Below are positions 1 to 6,973 of a DNA stretch of 6,973 bases, one piece after another. The DNA is from Opitutia bacterium (GTDB lineage Bacteria; Verrucomicrobiota; Verrucomicrobiae; Opitutales; UBA953): NCBI GenBank assembly GCA_947488485.1, contig CANKZO010000117.1, forward strand, positions 1 through 6,973, given 5' to 3'. The notes beneath the pieces are model-generated. The model worked only from the letters and a program-made list of their open reading frames with translations. It had not been told where the DNA came from and searched no databases. The translations under genes were made by a program, and so were the position numbers. The stretch's first letter is position 1. Each line of letters opens with the position of its first letter.

Positions 1-90
1 TTGTCTCGAGGTAGGGCTGACCGGCCCGGTCAGCCTTGATTGAGCAGGCCGCTCAACCCTACCCAAGCAACCGCCTCTCACTTTTGCACA
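1..90 (+). repeat. 90-bp direct repeat, left copy
   Basis: Bases 1-90 match 1121-1210 without gaps at 81 of 90 positions. The match extends beyond the double-hairpin element on both sides: TTGTCTCGA precedes it and CTCACTTTTGCAC follows. The left edge may run past the window start. The two copies flank the dioxygenase gene and the long palindrome, so they bracket a 1,120-base unit. Confidence 0.85.
10..63. repeat. GGTAGGG-bordered double-hairpin repeat, copy 1
   Basis: First of three copies of a 54-55 bp intergenic element. Outer arms GGTAGGG (10-16) and CCCTACC (57-63) enclose two inner inverted repeats: CTGACCGG/CCGGTCAG at 17-33 and TTGAGC/GCTCAA at 40-56. Folded, this would be a three-way junction. 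Copies 2 and 3 lie at 1130-1183 and 4639-4693. Here the linker between hairpins is CCTTGA instead of the CCGCGG of the other copies, and the second stem is shortened to 6 bp. The function is unknown; it resembles REP/BIME-type elements in organisation. Confidence 0.85.
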
Positions 91-92
91 TA

Positions 93-118
93 GGACAGCA
101 CGTGGTGCTGTCCCTACC
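93..118 (-). repeat. Hairpin repeat family B, copy 1, downstream of the dioxygenase
   Basis: A perfect inverted repeat with 9-bp arms GGACAGCAC and GTGCTGTCC around a GTG centre (93-113), followed by CCCTACC (112-118). Read on the minus strand, GGTAGGG begins 3 bases after the dioxygenase stop codon, so the hairpin would form in the 3' end of that mRNA. No T tract follows, so it is not a canonical intrinsic terminator. The same 21 bases recur at 4742-4762, and a covarying relative lies at 6854-6881. Confidence 0.8.
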
Positions 119-121
119 TCG

Positions 122-793
122 TCACCCCTCCGGCGTAAACCCAAGCACGACATCCCAGCGCGCGGAGAGCTCGCCGGCCTTGGAGCCCTTGAGCGGATCA
201 AAGGCGAGCGTGACGCTCTCGCGCTGCTTGGCGTCCTTGATGCCTTTGTAGACCCCATCCTTCTCATTCATCTCGTGGCCCTTAATGTAACACTGGGTGA
301 TGAGCTCCTTCTTGCCCTTGATCCGGACGGCGAGATGGATGTGCGGCGCGCGCGGCTTATACGGCACGGGCTTGATGGTACGGAAGACATACTCGCCATT
401 GGAGCCAGTGAGGAAGCGGCCGAAGCCCTGGAAGTTCCCGTCCCGCTTCGCGGCTTTACTGGTCTTGGTATGGATATAGGCGCCGTTATTGTCGGCCTGC
501 CAGATCTCGACCAACGCATTGCGCACCGGGTCGCCATGCTCGTCGAGGATGCGCCCGGACAACCAGGCAATCTCGCCGACGGCCGGCGTGACGCCGTTGT
601 TCAGGATGATCAGGTCGTTGTCGGTATCGAGCGGCAGCTTGTCGGGATAGAACGGACCCTCAGTCTGCTTCGGCGTGCGCGTCAGCGCCTCGGCGAACGC
701 GCCCGGCACGGCGAACAGCGCGGCACCCAAGGCGACCTGACGGAGAAAATCACGACGGGCACGGAGATTGGCGGGCAGAGGGGGGAGGGCCAT
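122..793 (-). CDS. Tat-exported intradiol ring-cleavage dioxygenase
   Basis: A 223-residue non-heme Fe(III) dioxygenase of the protocatechuate 3,4-dioxygenase/catechol 1,2-dioxygenase superfamily. These enzymes open the ring of ortho-dihydroxy aromatics between the two hydroxyls, giving muconate-type acids. The four iron ligands expected in the family are visible: Y106 (NNGAYIH), Y145 (KPVPYKP), and H151 and H153 (PHIH). TEGPFYP at 44-50 is another family hallmark. The N-terminus carries a twin-arginine signal, RARRDFLRQ (11-19), then a hydrophobic stretch and a likely AFA cleavage site near residue 34, so the enzyme should be exported folded. I chose the ATG at 793 because it puts the RR motif at residues 13-14; a TTG at 829 would add 12 residues. 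No Shine-Dalgarno is evident. The length is near that of a protocatechuate 3,4-dioxygenase beta chain, without the helical N-terminal domain of catechol 1,2-dioxygenases. The gene stands alone, divergent from ligA, with no catabolic partner in the window. The substrate cannot be read from the sequence. Confidence 0.92.
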   Translation of the reverse strand: MALPPLPANLRARRDFLRQVALGAALFAVPGAFAEALTRTPKQTEGPFYPDKLPLDTDNDLIILNNGVTPAVGEIAWLSGRILDEHGDPVRNALVEIWQADNNGAYIHTKTSKAAKRDGNFQGFGRFLTGSNGEYVFRTIKPVPYKPRAPHIHLAVRIKGKKELITQCYIKGHEMNEKDGVYKGIKDAKQRESVTLAFDPLKGSKAGELSARWDVVLGFTPEG

Positions 794-871
794 GTCCAGA
801 TGCCTAACCCCAAAGAGAACAGAGAGCAAGAAGGGCTAGAGCCAGGGCTTGGGATGGGGCTAGACGGCCGA

Positions 872-1110
872 TCAAAGGGAGACCGGAAACCGGGAAGTAT
901 GCTGCGGTACCAAATAACTTCGGGTGACAGGTGACAGCCACCGGGGCATCGGCGGTTCGGGAGTCGGCTTTTCAGCCATCGGCCATCGGCTCCTGGTTCC
1001 CGCGGCTGATTCCTGAGCGGCTGGCGCCTGAACTCCCGGAAACCGTGGCCGTCACCCGTCACCCGAAATTGTGCTCCCAGCCAATCATCCGGTCTCCGGT
1101 TTCCCTTTGA
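872..1110. repeat. 239-bp imperfect long palindrome (MITE-like or structured element)
   Basis: The outer arms TCAAAGGGAGACCGGAAACC... (872-893) and 1089-1110 are complementary at 20 of 22 positions. A second arm pair, 919-942 with 1044-1067, is complementary at 21 of 24, and two of the three mismatches would be G-U wobbles in RNA. The arms are separated by 25 and 21 unpaired bases. The interior has 7-bp tandem doublets. No target-site duplication flanks the outer arms and no transposase is present. It could be a decayed miniature transposable element or the source of a structured transcript. Confidence 0.65.
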
Positions 1111-1120
1111 GTTTAAGCCT

Positions 1121-1210
1121 TTGTCTCGAGGTAGGGCTGACCGGCCCGGTCAGCCGCGGTTGAGCGGGCCGCTCAACCCTACCAAAGCATCTGCGTCTCA
1201 CTTTTGCACC
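1121..1210 (+). repeat. 90-bp direct repeat, right copy
   Basis: Matches 1-90 at 81 of 90 positions without gaps, offset by exactly 1,120 bases. Six of the nine differences lie in the linker and second hairpin or just after the element, and the flanking words TTGTCTCGA and CTCACTTTTGCAC are preserved. Confidence 0.85.
1130..1183. repeat. GGTAGGG-bordered double-hairpin repeat, copy 2
   Basis: The most regular copy. Outer arms are GGTAGGG (1130-1136) and CCCTACC (1177-1183). Inner stems are CTGACCGG/CCGGTCAG (1137-1153) and TTGAGCGG/CCGCTCAA (1160-1176), each with a single central base, joined by a self-complementary CCGCGG linker (1154-1159). It lies 155 bases upstream of the ligA start. Confidence 0.88.
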
Positions 1211-1237
1211 TTTGCACAGGCCGCAGGCCGATTTGCA

Positions 1238-1260
1238 CTTTTGCACATTATCCTCCCTGT

Positions 1261-1267
<7 letters not shown>
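1238..1267 (-). repeat. Degenerate family-B hairpin remnant
   Basis: CTTTTGCACAT (1238-1248) and CTGTCCCTACC (1257-1267) match the two ends of the block at 81-118 that contains the family-B hairpin, but the left hairpin arm between them is missing and replaced by TATCCTCC. This suggests the block downstream of the 90-bp repeat was once shared by both copies and has eroded here. Confidence 0.5.
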
Positions 1268-3365
<2,098 letters not shown>

Positions 3366-3532
3366 GCCGGAACAGACCGCCGGATGGCTGCCTACCGTAA
3401 TAAAGCAAAATACATTTCACTGATTAGAATCGTGGTGAGGCGATCGGACGAACGGCTCTTCTGACCCTCTCAGACCAACCAGAATTCCGATTAGACATTG
3501 ACTGAAGATGTTTGTGTTAATCTTATAAATAC
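3366..3532. other. 167-base gap after ligA, with a GC drop
   Basis: Composition shifts from GC-rich to AT-rich at about 3400. I see no intrinsic terminator for ligA, no GGTAGGG element and no convincing small gene. The right end holds the promoter candidate for the next gene. Confidence 0.5.
3498..3526 (+). promoter_or_regulatory. Candidate sigma70-type promoter of the membrane-protein gene
   Basis: TTGACT (3498-3503, 5 of 6 to the -35 consensus) is followed after 17 bases by TCTTAT (3521-3526, 4 of 6 to the -10 consensus). An overlapping TATAAA lies at 3524-3529 but at a 20-base spacing. Transcription from the 17-base pair would begin close to the ATG at 3533, giving a leaderless or nearly leaderless mRNA. 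Confidence 0.35.
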
Positions 3533-4147
3533 ATGGAAAATTCAGTTAAACCAAAGCTTTGGAATCCCAACGCGGCCACCCTATGGTCGTTGCTATTCTC
3601 TCCTGTTTTCGGCGCATGGATTCATGCCAAAAACTGGGAGGAGCTCGGCAACGAGGAAGAGTCAAGGAACTCGATGAAATGGGTCTATGGGGGGCTGGTT
3701 TACCTGACACTGGTCCTTCTTATTCCGATGCCTGATGCCATTGGGCGATACGTTGGCCTAGGTTTTTTAATAGCCTGGAATTTCTCGAGCGCAAAAAAGC
3801 AGGTTGATCACGTCAAGAATATGCCGGCATATGAGAAGAAGACCTGGATCAAACCACTCCTAGCTGGCCTCTGCGGCCTGCTCATATTCTTTTCGGTCGC
3901 ATTCGGACTGGCACTCGCGAATCAGCCTTCAATCAAGACCTCATTGGAATCCGGTTCTGTTACGATTGTTTCACAAATCATCAAGGATCAGTCCACCATG
4001 AACACCCGTTGTAATAAGGTTAAAATCGTGAAGGAACTTCCTGACGACAACTACCAAGCAGTCGCCTATCTCGATAACGGAAACACCCTTAATATCTCGA
4101 TTAAAATCAAGGGGGATCAGTTTTACGTCGAAATTCCTGAGCAATAA
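3533..4147 (+). CDS. Inner-membrane protein of unknown function
   Basis: A 204-residue protein that I cannot assign to a function. The N-terminus, PKLWNPNAATLWSLLFSPVF, recalls a group of bacterial hypothetical proteins starting with an LWNPNAA-type motif. Hydrophobic segments lie at about 15-31 (weak), 50-66, 72-85 and 107-129, so three or four membrane passes are likely. The remaining 75 residues (131-204) form a soluble domain with alternating beta-type hydrophobicity (KVKIVKEL, YQAVAYLDNG, LNISIKIKG, FYVEIPEQ) and one cysteine (C160), perhaps on the periplasmic side. Sampled lines are about 43-48% GC against about 65% in ligA, which suggests recent acquisition. It has no Shine-Dalgarno; the ATG at 3533 is favoured because it gives the motif at its usual N-terminal place. 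The ankyrin gene follows 49 bases later on the same strand and may be co-transcribed. Paired function is not shown. Confidence 0.8.
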   Translation: MENSVKPKLWNPNAATLWSLLFSPVFGAWIHAKNWEELGNEEESRNSMKWVYGGLVYLTLVLLIPMPDAIGRYVGLGFLIAWNFSSAKKQVDHVKNMPAYEKKTWIKPLLAGLCGLLIFFSVAFGLALANQPSIKTSLESGSVTIVSQIIKDQSTMNTRCNKVKIVKELPDDNYQAVAYLDNGNTLNISIKIKGDQFYVEIPEQ

Positions 4148-4196
4148 ACCGCTCGCGAATACTGGCTTAAAATCGACTTAATCAGCCCTCCATTTC

Positions 4197-4643
4197 ATGC
4201 CTTCCCAAAACCGCACCCTCCCCGACGCCGCCGCTGACCTGGCCCGCAATGGCGATGCCATCGGCCTGGGCGCCCTGCTGAAGGGCGGACTGGCGGTCGA
4301 TGCACGCGACGCCAAGGGCAATACGCTCCTGATGCTGGCCAGCTACCATGGCCGGGCCGAGGTCGTGAAGCTGCTGCTGAAGTCGGGCGCTACGGTCGAC
4401 CTGCGCAATGACAAGGGCCAGACGCCCTTGGGCGGCGTGGCCTTCAAGGGCTACGTCGAGATCGCCACCCTGCTCCTCGACGCCGGCGCCGACCCCGTGG
4501 CCGACCAAGGCGGCTCCACGCCCGCCGACTTCGCCACGCTGGCCGGCAAGACCGAGATCCTCGCCCTCCTGCAGTCCCGTCGCGACAACGCCGCCAAGCC
4601 GACCCGTTGGTTCAGTAAGTTGATCGGGTGGTTCCGGAGGTAG
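4197..4643 (+). CDS. Small ankyrin-repeat protein
   Basis: A 148-residue protein made almost wholly of ankyrin repeats, which act as protein-binding scaffolds. Repeats: a degenerate cap at about 8-40 (DLARNGDAIGLGALLKGG), canonical repeats at 41-73 (GNTLLMLASYHGRAEVVKLL) and 74-105 (GQTPLGGVAFKGYVEIATLL), and a C-terminal cap at about 106-128 (STPADFATLAGKTEILALL). The LLMLASYHG and NDKGQTPL words place it with the short bacterial ankyrin proteins related to Pseudomonas AnkB, which is linked to a periplasmic catalase; no catalase is seen here. I see no signal peptide, so it is probably cytoplasmic. The last 12 residues, RWFSKLIGWFRR, are basic and aromatic and could form an amphipathic tail. 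Its composition returns to the GC-rich background. The stop TAG is the TAG inside the GGTAGGG arm of repeat copy 3. The partner is unknown. Confidence 0.9.
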   Translation: MPSQNRTLPDAAADLARNGDAIGLGALLKGGLAVDARDAKGNTLLMLASYHGRAEVVKLLLKSGATVDLRNDKGQTPLGGVAFKGYVEIATLLLDAGADPVADQGGSTPADFATLAGKTEILALLQSRRDNAAKPTRWFSKLIGWFRR

Positions 4644-4693
4644 GGCTGACCGCCTCGGTCAGCCGCGGTTGAGCGAGGGCGCTCAACCCTACC
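4639..4693. repeat. GGTAGGG-bordered double-hairpin repeat, copy 3
   Basis: Outer arms are GGTAGGG (4639-4645) and CCCTACC (4687-4693). Inner stems are CTGACCG/CGGTCAG (4646-4662, loop CCT) and TTGAGCG/CGCTCAA (4669-4686, loop AGGG), with linker CCGCGG. Compared with copy 2, the loops have changed while the 7-bp stems remain perfectly paired. The left arm overlaps the ankyrin gene's last bases and contributes its stop codon. Confidence 0.87.
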
Positions 4694-4708
4694 GGATACA
4701 AACTATGT

Positions 4709-4732
4709 CGTGACGCGGTCCCGACCCTACCC
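4709..4732 (+). repeat. 24-base repeat shared with the window's terminal element
   Basis: CGTGACG, GTCCCG and CCCTACCC within this stretch match 6937-6960 at 21 of 24 positions. It looks like the right end of the compound element seen complete at 6854-6959, here joined to a copy of the double-hairpin repeat, so the gap is a mosaic of repeat pieces. Confidence 0.6.
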
Positions 4733-4741
4733 GTCAAACAA

Positions 4742-4772
4742 GGACAGCACGTGGTGCTGTCCCACCCTTTTT
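4742..4772 (+). terminator. Hairpin repeat family B, copy 2; possible terminator of the ankyrin gene
   Basis: Arms GGACAGCAC and GTGCTGTCC around GTG (4742-4762) are identical to 93-113. Here five bases (CACCC) then TTTTT (4768-4772) follow, so on the plus strand it could serve as a weak intrinsic terminator for the ankyrin gene, about 100 bases after its stop. The gap between stem and T run weakens that reading. As a repeat it is certain; as a terminator it is only possible. Confidence 0.4.
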
Positions 4773-4817
4773 GTGACTGGTCTCCACCGGGACTGTATCC
4801 ATCCTGCCCACACCCCC

Positions 4818-6791
4818 ATGAGATTCCCGCTACTCTGCTTGCTGGCCTTGCTGACCCACCTTGGTGCGGAAACGTTGCCGCCGCTGAAGGACGGCAAGGT
4901 GCCGCAGAACCTCGACCAGCTCTGGGGGGACTTCGATCCACGCAAAGAACCGATCGAAGCCGAGGTGACCAAGGAATGGGAAGTCGACGGCATCGTCTGC
5001 CGGGTCATCCGCTACCGCGTGGGCGTCTTCAAGGACCAACCCGCGACCGTCGCGGCGTTCTACGCTTTTCCGAAAGGCGCCACCGCCCTGCCCGGCCTGA
5101 TGCACATCCATGGCGGCGGTCAGTCGGCCAATCTCGCGACGGTCGTGACGGACGCGAAACGAGGCTACGCGAGCCTCTCGCTCAACTGGGGCGGCAACAA
5201 GATGACCTTCGCCGATGGCAAGCTCTACGACGGCCTCAATACCGACTGGGGTGCGGTCGACGCGACCCACGAGCCCAAGCGAAACAAGGTCAATCACTTC
5301 GCCGGCAGCACCAAGCCTGACGCCTTCACGCTCGATGCGGTCGATTCGCCCCGCAACGACAACTGGTTCCTGGTCACCCTCGCCGCCCGTCGTGGCCTGA
5401 CCTTCCTGCAAAGCCAGCCGCAGGTCGACCCGTCCCGCCTTGGCGTCTACGGCCACTCGATGGGCGGCCGACTCACGACCCAACTGACCGGCATCGATAA
5501 GCGCGTGAAGGCCGCGGTGCCTTCCTGCGGTGGCTCCGGCGATCTGATCGCGACGCTTGACGAAATGCCGGGAGGCCAACGCTCCAAGGCCACCCCGCTG
5601 GCCCTGGCCACGACCTCGGAGAATCCCTACATCGCCCGGCTGAGCGTGCCGACGCTCTGGTTCTCGCCGACCAACGACTTCCACGCGCACATGGACAACA
5701 TGGCGTGGACCTGGCGCGCCGTCCCGGACGCGCTGCTGCGTCTGAGCATGTCGCCGCACTTCAACCACCGCCACGACCACGCCAGCACGCTCACACAGCA
5801 CCTATGGTTCGAGACGCACCTCAAGGGTAAGACGGGGCTCATCCCCACGACGCCCGCCATCGCGATCGAAGCGGACCGCATCCCGAAGATCGTCGTCACG
5901 CCCGATGCCTCCAAGCCCTGCCAGACTGTCCGGATCTACGTCAGTCAGGATGTCCACGAGCTCACGCGCTTCTGGCGTCGGCTCGAGGCCAAGCAGGTGG
6001 ACGGACGCTGGATCGCGGAGGCTCCGCTGATGGATCCGACGCAACCGCTCTTCGCCTACGCCAACGTCGTGTACGCGACCCCGGAGGAATACCGCAAGAT
6101 GCCGACCGTCCCGGGCGTAGCGAATTCTGACACGTATTACTTCAGCACGCGTGAAGCCTGGGTGACCCCGGTACAGCTCAAGACCGCGGGCTCGCAGGCG
6201 ACCGATTCGCCGGAGCGACTCATCACCGCGGAAAGCGCCGACTGGGGCGATTGGTACCGGCTCAACTGGGGTAACCCTGAGCTGTGGAGCGTGCATACCC
6301 GCAAGGTCAAGGACCCTAAGTGGCGCGGACCGAAGGGTGCCAAGTTGCGCTTCGAAATCAAAGCCCGCGAGGCCAGCTGGTTCGCGGTGAAATTCATGAG
6401 CAACGAATGGGGGGCCTTCGCCGCCGGTCCCAAGGCCGAATACGCCGTCGTCAAGGAACTCAAGGTCACCGACGGCTGGGCTACGGTCGAAGTCGACCTG
6501 GCGGAGCTCCGGCCGATCGGCGCGACCAAGAGCAAGCTGGCCGACTGGAGTACCCTCACCGAGATCGGCATTACGCCCAGCATCCCGGCGGAGCTCAAGA
6601 CACCTGACATGAAAGCGGCCAAGGGCTGGACGCGTGGCACCGACCCCGCGATCCGCAATCTGCGGTGGGAAGGCGGCAGCTACGACGCGACGCAGCAGGC
6701 TCCCGCGACGCTGACCGAAGCCGAACGCACCAAGGCCTTCAACGACGCCATCAACGCCTCGCTGGAACAGGAGAAGAAGGATAAGCGATAG
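4818..6791 (+). CDS. Secreted alpha/beta hydrolase (acetyl-esterase/dienelactone-hydrolase type) with long C-terminal domain
   Basis: A 657-residue exported hydrolase. Residues 1-17 (MRFPLLCLLALLTHLGA) form a Sec signal peptide, which is why I place the start at the ATG at 4818 rather than the in-frame GTG at 4710, which lies among repeats. The alpha/beta-hydrolase domain spans about 45-340: oxyanion-hole motif HIHGGG (96-101), nucleophile elbow GHSMGG with S214, probable acid D287 in FSPTNDFHAH, and a catalytic histidine among H314, H316, H318 and H321. This arrangement resembles acetyl-xylan esterases and dienelactone hydrolases, so ester or deacetylation activity outside the cytoplasm is likely, but the substrate is not determined. 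The C-terminal 300 residues are beta-rich, with a segment at about 355-440 and a second at about 465-620 that is rich in Trp and includes DPKWRGPKGAKLRFEI, which looks like a jelly-roll carbohydrate-binding module. The tail is charged (EQEKKDKR). No Shine-Dalgarno. It appears to be transcribed alone, after the repeat-filled gap. Confidence 0.88.
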   Translation: MRFPLLCLLALLTHLGAETLPPLKDGKVPQNLDQLWGDFDPRKEPIEAEVTKEWEVDGIVCRVIRYRVGVFKDQPATVAAFYAFPKGATALPGLMHIHGGGQSANLATVVTDAKRGYASLSLNWGGNKMTFADGKLYDGLNTDWGAVDATHEPKRNKVNHFAGSTKPDAFTLDAVDSPRNDNWFLVTLAARRGLTFLQSQPQVDPSRLGVYGHSMGGRLTTQLTGIDKRVKAAVPSCGGSGDLIATLDEMPGGQRSKATPLALATTSENPYIARLSVPTLWFSPTNDFHAHMDNMAWTWRAVPDALLRLSMSPHFNHRHDHASTLTQHLWFETHLKGKTGLIPTTPAIAIEADRIPKIVVTPDASKPCQTVRIYVSQDVHELTRFWRRLEAKQVDGRWIAEAPLMDPTQPLFAYANVVYATPEEYRKMPTVPGVANSDTYYFSTREAWVTPVQLKTAGSQATDSPERLITAESADWGDWYRLNWGNPELWSVHTRKVKDPKWRGPKGAKLRFEIKAREASWFAVKFMSNEWGAFAAGPKAEYAVVKELKVTDGWATVEVDLAELRPIGATKSKLADWSTLTEIGITPSIPAELKTPDMKAAKGWTRGTDPAIRNLRWEGGSYDATQQAPATLTEAERTKAFNDAINASLEQEKKDKR

Positions 6792-6803
6792 CGAATAGGT
6801 TTC

Positions 6804-6833
6804 AGCGGCTGGCGGTAAGCGGTTGGCGGTTGG
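6804..6833 (+). repeat. Short tandem repeat after the hydrolase gene
   Basis: AGCGGCTGGCGGT (6804-6816) and AGCGGTTGGCGGT (6818-6830) are tandem 13-mers with one difference. Within them GCGGTTG is exactly doubled (6819-6832). The first 11 bases also occur at 1016-1026 inside the long palindrome. Confidence 0.65.
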
Positions 6834-6853
6834 GGAATGCTGATTTGCATTGA

Positions 6854-6959
6854 GGTAGGGGCAGCACCGCGTGCTGCCCTAGCGGCCGCCGCAGGGCGGC
6901 CGAAGGGTGGGGGCACGGCTACGACGTGCCCACGGGCGTGACGTAGTCCCGCCCCTACC
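6854..6959 (+). repeat. GGTAGGG-bordered compound stem-loop element
   Basis: Outer arms GGTAGGGG (6854-6861) and CCCCTACC (6952-6959) are perfectly complementary. Inside are three hairpins in order: GCAGCAC/GTGCTGC (6861-6877), GGCCGCC/GGCGGCC (6884-6901) and GGGCACG/CGTGCCC (6911-6931). The first 28 bases match the reverse complement of 91-118 at 25 positions. The last 24 bases resemble 4709-4732. It begins 62 bases after the hydrolase stop codon, in the same orientation. No gene is supported in 6792-6973. Confidence 0.75.
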
Positions 6960-6973
6960 CTGGCGTTCACCAT

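Noticed and set aside
93..113. Intrinsic terminator for the dioxygenase
   Set aside because: The stem is strong, but no T tract follows on the minus strand (TATGTGCAAAAG), so I list it only as a repeat hairpin.
275..934. A 219-codon plus-strand open frame over the dioxygenase
   Set aside because: Antisense shadow; the minus strand carries the full dioxygenase motifs and signal peptide, and this frame runs on into the palindrome.
1..1210. CRISPR array
   Set aside because: The repeats are palindromic double hairpins spaced over a kilobase with a gene between them, without regular spacers or cas genes.
4771..4799. Promoter candidate TTGTGA, 17 bases, TGTATC before the hydrolase
   Set aside because: Only 4 of 6 and 3 of 6 consensus matches; the spacing is right but the match is within chance expectation.
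4710..4817. Upstream GTG start extending the hydrolase by 36 residues
   Set aside because: The extension is translated from repeat and hairpin sequence and would bury the clear signal peptide that begins at 4818.
4830..5801. A 323-codon minus-strand open frame inside the hydrolase gene
   Set aside because: Rich in Arg, Val and Gly with no motif; the plus strand has a signal peptide and a catalytic motif.
6680..6973. Minus-strand open frame starting at the window edge with ATG
   Set aside because: It runs through the compound stem-loop repeat and into the hydrolase gene antisense, and its translation is low-complexity Ala, Arg and Pro. It gives no support for a gene at the right edge.

Overview
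The window is a stretch of bacterial chromosome with five protein genes separated by gaps full of structured repeats. The organism is probably a high-GC Gram-negative, and Verrucomicrobiota (Opitutae-like) is my best guess. That guess rests on about 65% GC in sampled coding lines, a Tat-exported dioxygenase, a secreted alpha/beta hydrolase of a type common in the Planctomycetes-Verrucomicrobia group, starts without Shine-Dalgarno sequences, and repeated GGTAGGG...CCCTACC intergenic elements. No rRNA or other phylogenetic marker is present apart from ligA, so the assignment stays an inference.

Layout: 1-120 holds two intergenic repeats. 122-793 (minus) is a Tat-secreted intradiol ring-cleavage dioxygenase. 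The 544-base divergent gap 794-1337 holds a 239-bp imperfect palindrome, a second repeat copy and a C-rich tract with two G-quadruplex motifs on the minus strand. 1338-3365 (plus) is ligA, the NAD+-dependent DNA ligase. 3533-4147 (plus) is a membrane protein of unknown function in an AT-richer island. 4197-4643 (plus) is a small ankyrin-repeat protein. 4644-4817 holds more repeats. 4818-6791 (plus) is a secreted alpha/beta hydrolase (acetyl-esterase/dienelactone-hydrolase type) with a long beta-rich C-terminal part. 6792-6973 is non-coding and holds a compound stem-loop element.

The genes do not form a recognisable pathway. The dioxygenase and the hydrolase are both exported and would suit breakdown of plant- or algae-derived aromatics and esterified polysaccharides, but they are separated by ligA and are not one operon. 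The membrane protein and ankyrin gene lie 49 bases apart on one strand and could be co-transcribed.

Two things stand out. First, this LigA appears to have lost all four zinc-finger cysteines (aligned residues are Leu, Leu, Leu and Ser) within an otherwise full-length five-domain protein, and it differs at several other normally conserved positions. Second, the gaps hold a family of GGTAGGG-bordered elements with stem-preserving changes between copies, which start at or just after the stop codons of two genes and follow a third, suggesting a structured 3'-end or repetitive-extragenic-palindrome-like function.
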